64,000 nt of DNA, taken from NCBI GenBank assembly GCA_003352285.1, contig QQVN01000002.1:202193-266192 (forward strand), written 5' to 3'. The DNA is from Thermoproteota archaeon. GTDB lineage: Archaea; Thermoproteota; Nitrososphaeria; Nitrososphaerales; Nitrosopumilaceae. Made by a program: the position numbers and the translations under genes. The notes beneath the pieces are model-generated. The model ran no database searches. It was given only the letters and a program-made list of their open reading frames with translations, and was not told where the DNA came from. Positions 47,843 to 56,047 of this stretch are shown piece by piece (the first letter of the stretch is position 1; each line of letters opens with the position of its first letter).

Positions 47843-49498
47843 TTACTGACTTTCATAGTTTTGCTTTTTGGGCAAAGTAATTTTGAATACTACTGGATTT
47901 GGATTTACAGAAATGCTTCCACCATGTTGCTCAATAATATTTTTACAACTTGATAATCCTAAACCTGTTCCTTTAAGCTTTGATGTAAATAATGGCTCAA
48001 AAATTTTTGGCAAGTCTATTTCTGAAATCGCGGGCCCTGAATTTTCAAATTCAACAACTACAGTATTTTTCTTTTCTTTAATGCGAATTTGGATTTTGCC
48101 CTCATCATTTCCTATAGCTTGAACTGCATTTAGTAATACATTTACAAATGTAATTTCTAATTTCTCTGGGTCGCACTCAATTTCTACATCATTTTCTGGT
48201 AAAACCACTTTGACATTTTGTGGAATTTCCATAGATTCTAAACTATACTTTATCATGTTTAGTATAGAAGCAGAATTTGCAATAATCGGAGTTGTTCTTA
48301 CATAATTTAGAACTCCCTCAACCTGATGTGACATTCTTTTAATAGATCTATTTATGCGAGCAATCTCTTGAGAAATTATTTCATTTTGTTGTGTATTTTG
48401 TTTCTCTATTCTTCTTGATGAGCTTCTAATAGCTCCTAATGGGTTTCTCATATCATGTGCAATATTTGATGATAGCTGTCCAATTACTGCTAGCTTTTCT
48501 TTTTCGAGTTTCTTTGAACGTTTTATGAAAAATACTATGAATAAAAGAGCAAACGCAATTAGTAATAAATTATTTTTTATTTCTTCTACCAGCAAGCTCT
48601 CCTGTGTTTTAGACAGAATGATGTCAGTAGGTGTTATCACAAATACAAAATATTCTAATTCACCATCCACGTAAATAGGAAGTCCTGTGCTGATGATTTC
48701 GCCCAGTCTATTATCCATTAAGATGGCTGAGTTAATTTCACCAGAAAACACGTTTTCATAATGTTCATTTTGAACCTGATTCCTTCCAAAATATGTTTGA
48801 GCAAAATATTCTGAGTATTTTTTTCCTATCAAGTCATGAATAGGGTTTGAGATATACATCTCATCCTTATCTAAAGCTACGATAAAACTGGAATCAACAT
48901 CGTATACATTTCCATGTTTGGCAAATAACTGTCTTGGTTCTAGTACTGTTGCCACTATTCCTTTGAATTCATTATTTGTTTCATCATTAATTGAATGCAA
49001 TACAGTAATTCTCAAGATTGAGTCGTTTCCTACGACTCCTGCAGTAATTCCAGATTTTTTATCTGAGATAGTTTTCCTAATAACCGAATTTTCTCCTAAT
49101 TCATACCCTGCAATTTTGAATATGTCGTCCCTGGCATTTCCAATAATCTGAAATTCACTATTTAGTAAAATTACGTCAGTGATTGGAGTAATTGAATTAA
49201 TTTTTTCATAAGTTTCCTTAATTTTTTGTATGGCATTTGGATTCGTCAATCCCTCTTCAAATTCCTCAGTTTCAGAAAGTAAACTCATTTCAAGCTTTAC
49301 GAGTTTTAAATCTGAACTGATGTTATTTCCAAGCCCTTTGCCAATGATCTCTTGAATTTTTATCTGTTCTTCAATCAAAGAGTTCCGTATATTTTCTTCA
49401 GTATAATCATAGATTAAAAATCCAATTATTATGATTGGGACTAGAATTAGAACAGGTACGATTATTGCATTAAATTTCTTCTTATCTTTCCATGACAT
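47843..49498 (-). CDS. Membrane sensor histidine kinase with extracytoplasmic sensor
   Basis: 551 aa. TM1 at about residues 12-30, an extracytoplasmic Cache-like sensor of about 270 residues, TM2 at about 305-325, then a kinase core. H-box: SSNIAHDMRNPLGAIRSSSRRI (phospho-His in AHDMRNP). N-box: VNVLLNAVQAIGN. G1/G2: ENSGPAIS and KGTGLGLSSCKNIIEQHGG. It autophosphorylates and donates phosphate to the adjacent receiver protein. The ligand is unknown. Confidence 0.94.
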   Translation of the reverse strand: MSWKDKKKFNAIIVPVLILVPIIIIGFLIYDYTEENIRNSLIEEQIKIQEIIGKGLGNNISSDLKLVKLEMSLLSETEEFEEGLTNPNAIQKIKETYEKINSITPITDVILLNSEFQIIGNARDDIFKIAGYELGENSVIRKTISDKKSGITAGVVGNDSILRITVLHSINDETNNEFKGIVATVLEPRQLFAKHGNVYDVDSSFIVALDKDEMYISNPIHDLIGKKYSEYFAQTYFGRNQVQNEHYENVFSGEINSAILMDNRLGEIISTGLPIYVDGELEYFVFVITPTDIILSKTQESLLVEEIKNNLLLIAFALLFIVFFIKRSKKLEKEKLAVIGQLSSNIAHDMRNPLGAIRSSSRRIEKQNTQQNEIISQEIARINRSIKRMSHQVEGVLNYVRTTPIIANSASILNMIKYSLESMEIPQNVKVVLPENDVEIECDPEKLEITFVNVLLNAVQAIGNDEGKIQIRIKEKKNTVVVEFENSGPAISEIDLPKIFEPLFTSKLKGTGLGLSSCKNIIEQHGGSISVNPNPVVFKITLPKKQNYESQ

Positions 49499-49602
49499 AA
49501 TTATTTCCCCTATGAAAAATTATCATTAAAAAAACAAGTGGTTATTTTTTATTTGCACCACTCCAATTAACTAATGTGACAATCAAGACAATTCCTTTGT
49601 AT

Positions 49603-50037
49603 CTATTTTAAAAGTCTCAGTTCTTCGGCTTGTCTTCTTTTGAACTCTTCGTTTGTTTCAAATATTTCTTTGACTATGCTGTGATTGTCATCTCGAATTG
49701 CTTTAGGTTTATTCTTAGAACCTTTTGGTCTTCCCCGTCTTCTTGTTCCGAGTGGTGTTGTTTTTGTAGGGATTTCTAAATCTGGACTTGATGCGTCTAG
49801 TTTTTGAATTCTGGTGTCTATCTCACCAGAATCATCAATGTAGATGCTCACATTGACTTTTTCTCCATTAGAAAAGGACAGTCTCACATCTGGGCATTTG
49901 GAACCAGAGAGTCTGAAAACTTGGGGCTTTGAAAATGAAAGAACAACAGACTTTGAACTATTAGAAAGGACGTTTGGCTCTAATGACTTCTCTCTGCTGG
50001 TTTCCAATGCTTCAGATGTGAGAACGGTTTGGCTCAT
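49603..50037 (-). CDS. AT-hook protein, putative DNA-binding
   Basis: 144 aa. A Ser-rich N-terminus, a beta-rich middle (VVLSFSKPQVFRLSGSKCPDVRLSFSNGEKVNVSIYIDD), then an AT-hook RRRGRPKGSKNKPK at about residues 98-111 and a charged helix (SIVKEIFETNEEFKRRQAEEL). AT-hooks bind the minor groove of AT-rich DNA. Its TATA box (complement of about 50055-50064) is 22 bp upstream, with operator copy 3 just beyond, so it is under the same control as the genes at 46255 and 46594. Confidence 0.75.
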   Translation of the reverse strand: MSQTVLTSEALETSREKSLEPNVLSNSSKSVVLSFSKPQVFRLSGSKCPDVRLSFSNGEKVNVSIYIDDSGEIDTRIQKLDASSPDLEIPTKTTPLGTRRRGRPKGSKNKPKAIRDDNHSIVKEIFETNEEFKRRQAEELRLLK

Positions 50038-50069
50038 GAAGTAGTGTACATTGAAATATTATATGAGAG

Positions 50070-50089
50070 TACCAATCCTATTGCGGTAT
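50070..50089. promoter_or_regulatory. 20-bp operator, copy 3 (TACCAATCCTATTGCGGTAT)
   Basis: Differs from copy 1 by one base. It lies 6 bp upstream of the TATA-like element of the AT-hook gene and just after the stop of the AbrB-PhoU gene. With copies 1 and 2 it defines a small putative regulon. Confidence 0.65.
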
Positions 50090-50098
50090 GCCTAAATT

Positions 50099-51139
50099 TT
50101 ATTTTTTGAGTGCTTTTTCGATGTTACTGTTTAGAACCACTTCTGCAATATCACTAGCATATTCTGCTATTCTTTTGATGTTTTCCACCATTCTTCTTAT
50201 TCTAAATAACTCCTCATCATCACGTAATGATTTAGAGGAATCAAGAACCTTTTTCTCATATTTTACAATCTCTGCTGTTTTCTGAATTGTTTGCTCCGCT
50301 TGAAGATAATCTTCTTTGAATAATGAAAGACATGCTTCATCAAGAACATTTATTGCAAAATTGCTCATTTCTTGAATTTTTGCCAAAATTTCTTTCTTGA
50401 TTCCTTTTTTGAATTCTAACAAATCTTCTGCCACAAAAGCTGCATGATCTCCCGTCCGTTCGATATTTTTTACAACTAACCGATATCCAAGACAATTTCT
50501 TGCATTTTTAAAACCCATTTCCTTTAGCATGTGCTCATTTTGTATTGCTATCTTTAATTGTCTGATAATATAGAAACCAAATCTGTCAACTTCATCATCG
50601 GTGTTGATAACTTCTTGGGCCAAATCTAGATTGACCTCTTTTACAGCTAAGATAGAATCTAACAGCATTGATTTTGCGAGATGAATCATTCTCTTAAAAG
50701 CGCCATCAACTGATAACTCCAATAAATTAACCAGAACTTGAATGGTAATACCATCACTGGAATCTGAAATTATTTCAGAACCCATTAGCATTCTTTTACC
50801 TGCAGTCTTTACAGCAGTTCTCTGAGCTGGTTTAAGTCTTCCATTTTTTGGTTTGACATTAATTGTTTTAAATCCCAGAAAATATAGCGAAATCAATTTT
50901 CTGACGGTAGATGATATGTCCTCATCTACATCAATCATGATTGTAGCTTCTTCTGTTTGGATGTTTTGAGCTTTGTAATTTACTGGATAGATTTGCAATG
51001 TCGATAATCCATTTCTCGAAACTCTTACTTGATCTCCTTGTTTTAATCCAAGATCTACTATCCATTCTTTTGGTAAAGAGACTATGTATGATGATTTTCC
51101 TGTAAACTGTATCTTCCTTGTTTCTTCTTTTTCTTCCAC
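50099..51139 (-). CDS. AbrB-PhoU protein, phosphate uptake regulator
   Basis: 346 aa. Residues 1-50 are a SpoVT/AbrB swapped-hairpin DNA-binding domain (RKIQFTGKSSYIVSLPKEWIVDLGLKQGDQVRVSRNG). Residues about 115-340 are PhoU helical repeats with acidic metal-ligand motifs (NTDDEVDRFGFYIIRQL, RTGDHAAFVAEDLLEF, KRIAEYASDIAEVV). This archaeal fusion is thought to control phosphate transport genes directly. No pst genes lie in the window. Confidence 0.92.
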   Translation of the reverse strand: MEEKEETRKIQFTGKSSYIVSLPKEWIVDLGLKQGDQVRVSRNGLSTLQIYPVNYKAQNIQTEEATIMIDVDEDISSTVRKLISLYFLGFKTINVKPKNGRLKPAQRTAVKTAGKRMLMGSEIISDSSDGITIQVLVNLLELSVDGAFKRMIHLAKSMLLDSILAVKEVNLDLAQEVINTDDEVDRFGFYIIRQLKIAIQNEHMLKEMGFKNARNCLGYRLVVKNIERTGDHAAFVAEDLLEFKKGIKKEILAKIQEMSNFAINVLDEACLSLFKEDYLQAEQTIQKTAEIVKYEKKVLDSSKSLRDDEELFRIRRMVENIKRIAEYASDIAEVVLNSNIEKALKK

Positions 51140-51232
51140 AAAATATGGTTAAATCAACTATCTATATAGTTTTATTCAAAGAATATAGTCTGCCATTGAA
51201 CTAATATTAAGAGTAATTTTCAATATTCTCAG

Positions 51233-51709
51233 ATGGATTCCGTTTACAAGCTCAAATGTACCATTGATGCATTATTTGGCACTGGGGTTTCTAGACAACT
51301 GCCAAAGAAACTTGAGATAACCTATTCTAAAAAAAATGGAAGAATCAAGAGTGTATTTCATGAAGAAAAATTACTGTGTACATTACGAATTGATGGAGGA
51401 CTTGCAATTACTCCGTATTTTGCTCAAATTCTTTTGAAGAGTAAAAAATTTGCAGAAAACTGTATCGAGGTAGATGAGGAATCTCGACCCTTCATTGAGG
51501 ATGGAAAATCAGTCTTTTGTAAACATGTAACAAGATGTGGGAAAAATGTGCAGATCTCGTCAGATACTGCTGTTGTTTACAAAAATAAGGTCATTGCAGT
51601 TGGCAAGGCGGTTTTATCTTCTAATATTATTCCGTTTATGAAAAGGGGAGTCGCAGTAAAAGTTAGAGATAGTTTAAAAAACAATGAAACTGGAGTTAAA
51701 ACACCATGA
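51233..51709 (+). CDS. PUA domain RNA-binding protein
   Basis: 158 aa. An N-terminal mixed domain (CTIDALFGTGVSRQLPKKLEITYSKK) is followed by a PUA domain at about residues 80-150 (SRPFIEDGKSVFCKHVTRCGKNVQISSDTAVVYKNKVIAVGKAVLSSNIIPFMKRGVAVKVR, with the G-x-A-x-LS-S strand). It binds RNA, perhaps rRNA or tRNA. It overlaps NAC by 4 bases, a conserved archaeal pairing. Confidence 0.93.
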   Translation: MDSVYKLKCTIDALFGTGVSRQLPKKLEITYSKKNGRIKSVFHEEKLLCTLRIDGGLAITPYFAQILLKSKKFAENCIEVDEESRPFIEDGKSVFCKHVTRCGKNVQISSDTAVVYKNKVIAVGKAVLSSNIIPFMKRGVAVKVRDSLKNNETGVKTP

Positions 51710-52047
51710 TGCGCGGAGGCAATCGCCAAATGCGAAGAATGATGGACAAGATGGGTCTTGACATGCAAGAGATCCCCAATGTCCAGGAAGTTATCATAAA
51801 GACTGACAAAAAAGAGATTATCTTATCCAAACCTCAAGTTACAGAAATGAAAGCAAAGGACAACTCTATCTTTACAATTACTGCAGATGGCTATGAGGAA
51901 AAGGAACTTGAAGTTCCAATCTTCTCTGAGGAGGATATTGAGCTAGTCTGTGCCCAGGCGGGAGTTGATGAGGAAAAGGCTAAAAACGCTTTGGCAGAGG
52001 CAAATGGCGATCTAGCAAGGGCAATACTGCTTTTGACCACAAATTGA
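51706..52047 (+). CDS. nac: Nascent polypeptide-associated complex protein (aNAC)
   Basis: 113 aa. The basic N-terminus (MMRGGNRQMRRMMDKMGLDMQEIPNVQEVIIKT), NAC beta-barrel domain, and C-terminal UBA domain (EDIELVCAQAGVDEEKAKNALAEANGDLARAILLL) are all present. It binds nascent chains at the ribosome exit tunnel. Coupled to the upstream PUA gene. Confidence 0.96.
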   Translation: MMRGGNRQMRRMMDKMGLDMQEIPNVQEVIIKTDKKEIILSKPQVTEMKAKDNSIFTITADGYEEKELEVPIFSEEDIELVCAQAGVDEEKAKNALAEANGDLARAILLLTTN

Positions 52048-52082
52048 ATGATTTAAGTATGGATTATGGAGATTTTTCTTAA

Positions 52083-52418
52083 ATGAGTAACGTAGCAGAA
52101 TCCAAGGTTACTGGAATTGTTAAAGCACTATCCTCATTGGAAAATGACCTTGATTCCCTAAATGCCAAAGTTGCCGATATGAAAAAGAGCCTTAATCTAA
52201 AATCTCAAACTGAAATTGACAAATTAATGATAAGCGTTAGAGAAATGGCTACAGCCGATGCAGAATCTATTATTAACAAAGCCAAAGAAAAGGCCAATGC
52301 AGAATCTGCAAAAATCTCCCAAAACAGCGAGAAGAAAATTGGAGAAATTCAGGCTCAAATTGATGCAAATTTTGACCAAGCCGTCAAACACATCGTGTCA
52401 ACAGTTTTGAAGGCATAG
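52083..52418 (+). CDS. Coiled-coil protein, possible A/V-ATPase stalk-like
   Basis: 111 aa, almost all helical with heptads: ALSSLENDLDSLNAKVADMKKSL, then an Ala/Lys/Glu-rich part (ADAESIINKAKEKANAESAKISQNSEKKIGEIQAQIDANFDQAVKHIVSTVL). The second part resembles the peripheral stalk subunit E/H of A-type ATP synthases (right-handed coil bias, Ala-rich). No ATPase genes lie nearby, so the assignment is tentative. Confidence 0.72.
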   Translation: MSNVAESKVTGIVKALSSLENDLDSLNAKVADMKKSLNLKSQTEIDKLMISVREMATADAESIINKAKEKANAESAKISQNSEKKIGEIQAQIDANFDQAVKHIVSTVLKA

Positions 52419-52439
52419 ACCTAAATCAAAGAAATTCTC

Positions 52440-53102
52440 ATGATTGTTATCGACCCGTTAGAACATACTAGAATTGGTATTGCTACAACGTATGGAAGAC
52501 CCTATTACAAATTCGTACAATCATTACAAAATCTTAATCTGAAATTTGATTCCATCCTGCCCGATGAAATTGACTCTTACGAGGGAAATCTCATTATGAC
52601 TACAAGAAATGAATCTCCAAAAATTACCAAAAAACCAATTTTTCATGAGGAGATCTTAGACAAACCTCCTACTGTAATACGTGGAATGATCCTACGCGTT
52701 ATGGATTCAGGATTTGAAAACGAGGAATTAATTATTGGAGTTGATCCCGGAAGTAGAATAGGCCTGTCTGTGTACTATTTTGGAAAAGAGATTGAGAGCT
52801 CTTTACACTCTTCAGTTGAAAATCTAGTTGATCATATTATTTCGATTTTAGCTGGATTGCGTGCCAAGCGTAAGGTTGTAAAGATTGGAAATGGAAACAT
52901 GGAGATTGCAAAAAAAATTAGCAAAATTCTCAATCTAAAATTTTGTTCTTCCTTTGAGCTAGAGTTTGTTGATGAACAGAGAACCAGCTTGAAGATAAAA
53001 AATTACAATCAAAGAGGAAAGCGTGATAAGCTTTCAGCAAAATACATCACACAAAGAGAAGGCTACAGGCATTTTGTTTTACCTCTCTCAATTACTGGAT
53101 AA
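52440..53102 (+). CDS. RuvC-like / RNase H-fold hypothetical protein
   Basis: 220 aa. Residues about 95-110 read IIGVDPGSRIGLSVYYF, the GVDPG strand-loop of RuvC-type RNase H folds (first catalytic Asp). Further on, VVKIGNGN and LEFVDEQRTS could supply the second strand and a Glu/Asp. A basic tail follows (NYNQRGKRDKLSAKYITQREG), like the RuvC DAxxxA-type terminal helix region. The N-terminal 90 residues are separate. A Holliday-junction or RNA-related nuclease role is inferred. Confidence 0.7.
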   Translation: MIVIDPLEHTRIGIATTYGRPYYKFVQSLQNLNLKFDSILPDEIDSYEGNLIMTTRNESPKITKKPIFHEEILDKPPTVIRGMILRVMDSGFENEELIIGVDPGSRIGLSVYYFGKEIESSLHSSVENLVDHIISILAGLRAKRKVVKIGNGNMEIAKKISKILNLKFCSSFELEFVDEQRTSLKIKNYNQRGKRDKLSAKYITQREGYRHFVLPLSITG

Positions 53103-53185
53103 CCACATTGTTTAAAATCATATTTTGAATTTTCTGTTTTTGATTTTTAGCTAGACTTTATTACTTAGCTTAACCTAATATCTTT

Positions 53186-53275
53186 ATGAAAACCGTTTAT
53201 GTAAAATTCCAATGGAACGAACCAATTTGTGATCAAAATAAAGGTCACAACAATGAGGAATGGGGAAAAAAATAA
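53186..53275 (+). CDS. Possible micro-ORF (29 aa)
   Basis: An ATG frame, MKTVYVKFQWNEPICDQNKG, ending EEWGKK, in a 429-bp gap with no other gene. A TATA-like CTTTATTA is about 26 bp upstream. It has one Cys and many Trp/Asn. The rest of the gap (to 53490) is AT-rich with no further gene I can support. Confidence 0.3.
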   Translation: MKTVYVKFQWNEPICDQNKGHNNEEWGKK

Positions 53276-53531
53276 TTCCAATCTAATTTACATCTTTAAT
53301 CCAAATTTCTGAAAAATCTTTAAAACAAAGTAAATACCCAATGTTAGAAATTCAAGAAAAACGAATTTCAAAAGAGCTATAGATATTTATACATCTTTTA
53401 TTGCTTTTTCATGAAACAAATAATTTCTTTCTAATCGATCAACTAAATATTTTCAAAAAAATTGTGATATTTTTGTAAAAATTCTCGATCCATCCTTATA
53501 TACAAACGAAATCTATACAAAGTGAGCAACA

Positions 53532-53774
53532 ATGACATGTAAAGGAATTTGCGTAAGATACAAGGCACAAAAGCCTGTCGGAACTGGCAGATATGCGTCT
53601 GGACAAAGAAGATGTCAAATTTGTGAAATCTTCATCAAGTGGGAGGGACTCTGGTGTCCATGCTGTGGATACAGACTGAGAACAAAACCACGCAATTTGA
53701 AGTACAAGGCAAAACTACGAGCAAGAGTAGAAGCCGACTCCAAAGAAGCTGAAGCAATAGCAATAAAAGCATAA
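53532..53774 (+). CDS. Conserved basic zinc-finger protein (80 aa)
   Basis: The sequence has MTCKGIC near the start, then RRCQICEIFIKWEGLWCPCCGYRLRTKPRN: C-x2-C ... C-x2-C zinc ribbon, plus an Arg/Lys-rich C-terminal helix (KYKAKLRARVEADSKEAEA). It resembles small ribosome- or RNA-associated proteins widespread in thaumarchaea. The best TATA box in the region (CCTTATATA, 53494-53502) lies 30-38 bp before the ATG, indicating strong expression with a short leader. Confidence 0.82.
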   Translation: MTCKGICVRYKAQKPVGTGRYASGQRRCQICEIFIKWEGLWCPCCGYRLRTKPRNLKYKAKLRARVEADSKEAEAIAIKA

Positions 53775-53791
53775 GATTAGATCCAACCTTA

Positions 53792-54133
53792 TTGACAACC
53801 TCATCCGGTTTTTGTAAAAAAACCCTTGATGTTGATGGACGTCAGTTTTTAGTGCAAGTACTAAAATTCGAAAATGGTAATTTCGTTTCTGTCACCGAAG
53901 GTGCCGAAAAACTTGGTTCAATGGTCGTTTCACTAGCAACCGGCCCAACTCCAGTTACTACAACGGTTATTCCATCAAAAACTGAATCTCTTTTTCTTAA
54001 ATTAACTGCTGAACGAATTAGTACCACAATGAGAGGAATTGCCATAGTTTCTGCATTTTTACAAAGTGAGCTAGATCCCAATTCTGCAAAAACCCTAATG
54101 AGTGAGATAACAGAGATGATAAGAAATGTCTGA
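53792..54133 (+). CDS. Hypothetical protein (113 aa), coupled to ubiD
   Basis: Not recognised. TTG start. A beta-rich first half (DVDGRQFLVQVLKFENGNFVSVTEGAEKLGSMVVSLATG) and a helical second half (LKLTAERISTTMRGIAIVSAFLQSELDPNSAKTLMSEITEMIR). The 8-bp overlap with ubiD and the 17-bp distance to the zinc-finger gene suggest one operon, so it may work with the UbiD enzyme. Confidence 0.72.
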   Translation: MTTSSGFCKKTLDVDGRQFLVQVLKFENGNFVSVTEGAEKLGSMVVSLATGPTPVTTTVIPSKTESLFLKLTAERISTTMRGIAIVSAFLQSELDPNSAKTLMSEITEMIRNV

Positions 54134-55454
54134 TTTACGAACCTATATTTCTCAAATCAAAAAAAATCATGAGCTAAGAACCATAAAAAAGAAGGTTTCT
54201 ACAAAATATGAAATTGCTGCACTTACTGCAAAGGCAGACGGTAATGATGCCCTATTATTTGAGAATATCAAAGAAAGCCCATTTAGACTCATCTCGAATT
54301 TAGTGGGGACACGAAAGCGATTTGCACAATCCGTAGGATCAAAAGAGGACGACATACATAAAAAAATCATTCATGCGATTTCCAATTCCAAAAAACCCAA
54401 AATCACGAAACTTGGCAAATTTATGGAAAACAAATCAAACACTATTTCTTCACTTCCAATTGTTACTCATTTTGAAAAAGAGTCCGGACCTTTTATCACA
54501 TCATCAATAATTTACGTTAAAAATCCTGAGACAGGAAAACAAAATTCATCGTTTCATAGGCTTATGCCAATTGACAAAAATCATCTTTCTGTGAGGATGG
54601 TTGAAGGAAGACACCTTCACAGATGTTTTACTGATGCAAAAGAACATGGAGAAGACCTCAAGGTAGCCATTACTATAGGCGTTCATCCAGCAATATCAAT
54701 TGCAGGGGCATATCAGGAAGAATGGGGAAAAGATGAACTGAACATAGCAAATTCCATCCTTGGAGGAAAGCTTGTTTTAACTACATGTCCTTTCTCTGGT
54801 CTAAATGTTCCATCTGGAGCAGAAATTGTTTTGGAAGGCAAAATACTCAAGGATAAAACCCATCCCGAATGGATGGTTGAGATGCTTCAAACATATGATC
54901 ACAAAAGAAACCAACCTGTCTTTGAACTAGAATCAATGTACTATAGGAATAACCCAATTTTCCATGACATTCTTTCAGGATTTGCAGAACACCGCCTACT
55001 CATGGGAATGCCAATTGAATCAAAACTTAATGGGGTTCTTAAGAAAACATTTCCTGAAACACAAAAAGTTTACATGACAAATGGAGGATGTAACTGGCTT
55101 CATGCTGTAGTTCAAATCAAAAAGAAAAAAGAATCTAATCCAAAAAAAATTATCCAGAAGACCTTTGAGGCTCATCGATCTCTAAAACAGGTGACAATAG
55201 TCGATTCTGATATTGATCCAAATTCATCAGATGCCGTTGAGTATGCAATGGCTACTAGATTTCAAGCTGATAAAGATCTAGTAATAATAAAAAATGTACG
55301 AGGATCTAGCCTTGACCCCTCTAGTGATCAAAAGAATTTGAAGACTGCAAAGATGGGAATCGATGCTACACGGCCATTATCAAAAAGACCAGAAGGATTT
55401 GAGTTAGCAAAAATTCCTAAAGCAGATAAAATCTCCCTCAAAGATTATCTGTAA
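54126..55454 (+). CDS. ubiD: UbiD family decarboxylase
   Basis: 442 aa. The UbiD pattern is clear: GPFITSSIIYVKNPETGKQNSSFHRLMPIDKNHLSVRMVEGRHLHRCFTDAKEHGEDLKVAITIGVHPAISIAGAY, where the N-x2-FHR stretch and nearby Glu bind prenyl-FMN and metal. CPFSGLNVPSGAEIVLEG follows. It decarboxylates a polyprenyl-aromatic acid or related substrate with prenylated FMN. In archaea a role in menaquinone-like quinone synthesis or in phosphomevalonate chemistry is possible. Confidence 0.93.
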   Translation: MSDLRTYISQIKKNHELRTIKKKVSTKYEIAALTAKADGNDALLFENIKESPFRLISNLVGTRKRFAQSVGSKEDDIHKKIIHAISNSKKPKITKLGKFMENKSNTISSLPIVTHFEKESGPFITSSIIYVKNPETGKQNSSFHRLMPIDKNHLSVRMVEGRHLHRCFTDAKEHGEDLKVAITIGVHPAISIAGAYQEEWGKDELNIANSILGGKLVLTTCPFSGLNVPSGAEIVLEGKILKDKTHPEWMVEMLQTYDHKRNQPVFELESMYYRNNPIFHDILSGFAEHRLLMGMPIESKLNGVLKKTFPETQKVYMTNGGCNWLHAVVQIKKKKESNPKKIIQKTFEAHRSLKQVTIVDSDIDPNSSDAVEYAMATRFQADKDLVIIKNVRGSSLDPSSDQKNLKTAKMGIDATRPLSKRPEGFELAKIPKADKISLKDYL

Positions 55455-55536
55455 AAGTTTCATTGTAAAATTCTATTAAAGTACTTTCGTAGAAATTATC
55501 AGTACACCCTTTATACTAAAATCACAAAGTAAAGAC

Positions 55537-55586
55537 AATTGGAGCTCTCACCAGCTTACTGCCGTTGCTGGTCTTAAGTTCCAATT
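55537..55586 (+). ncRNA. Two-stem hairpin small RNA candidate
   Basis: AATTGGA (55537-55543) pairs with TCCAATT (55580-55586); inside, ACCAGC (55550-55555) pairs with GCTGGT (55567-55572) around an 11-nt loop. A TATA-like CTTTATACT (about 55509-55517) lies 24-26 bp upstream of the base of the stem, so transcription would begin at the hairpin. The downstream side is not T-rich, so it is less like a terminator. Alternatively it is a 3' element of ubiD. Confidence 0.45.
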
Positions 55587-55606
55587 ATCTAAAAATTATG
55601 TAATAT

Positions 55607-55708
55607 CTAATTTGAACTGTTTTCATCGTAGCATTTTACACAAAGCATCCCAGCACATATGATTTGCTTGCTAAGGTCAACATTGCATTTTTTGCACTTT
55701 AAATTCAT
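55607..55708 (-). CDS. Small zinc-ribbon protein (33 aa)
   Basis: MNLKCKKCNVDLSKQIICAGMLCVKCYDENSSN-type frame (33 residues) with C-x2-C at 5-8 and C-x2-C at 23-26, plus one more Cys. Its ATG overlaps the TGA of the upstream DUF3892-like gene (ATGA), so translation is coupled. This overlap is the main support for a gene this short. Function unknown. Confidence 0.66.
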   Translation of the reverse strand: MNLKCKKCNVDLSKQIICAGMLCVKCYDENSSN

Positions 55709-56007
55709 TCCAACTCCAAGACAAATTTTAGGTTATCATGCTCTACTTTGTTGCTATCTGTTCTGATCGAATAACTCCCAGGCATTTTCACAATTCTGAC
55801 ATAATCCCCAGGCTTCCAGTTGTTATTTGAGCTAAAAACAGTCATGTAGGTTTTTCCATGTTTTAGATTTGAAGTTAGGGTATCTCTATCAATAATCTCT
55901 CCTTCGCCAATTTTTTCTCCAAAATCCTGATGCTGTCTAACCTGAATGATTCGATTTTTTGTGTCATACTTTACAGCAGAAATTAGATAGTCAGCCCATT
56001 TTCCCAT
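55705..56007 (-). CDS. DUF3892-like hypothetical protein (100 aa)
   Basis: Starts MGKWADYLISAVKYDTKNRIIQVRQHQDFGE and continues IIDRDTLTSNLKHGKTYMTVFSSNNNWKPGDYVRIV. It is a paralogue of the protein beginning at 63437 (shared KWAD-(Y/F)-LIS start, a D-RI-x-VR-H-x-D segment, and TVFSS-x-x-W). These small beta-rich domains are found in archaea and bacteria; function unknown. It is followed by a coupled 33-aa zinc ribbon. Confidence 0.8.
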   Translation of the reverse strand: MGKWADYLISAVKYDTKNRIIQVRQHQDFGEKIGEGEIIDRDTLTSNLKHGKTYMTVFSSNNNWKPGDYVRIVKMPGSYSIRTDSNKVEHDNLKFVLELE

Positions 56008-56047
56008 AAAAAAACTGTAAAATTATGCAAATATAAAATTACAAGTC

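Noticed and set aside
55537..55586. Rho-independent-like terminator of ubiD
   Set aside because: No T-tract follows the stem; a promoter-like box precedes it. It was kept as a possible RNA with low confidence.
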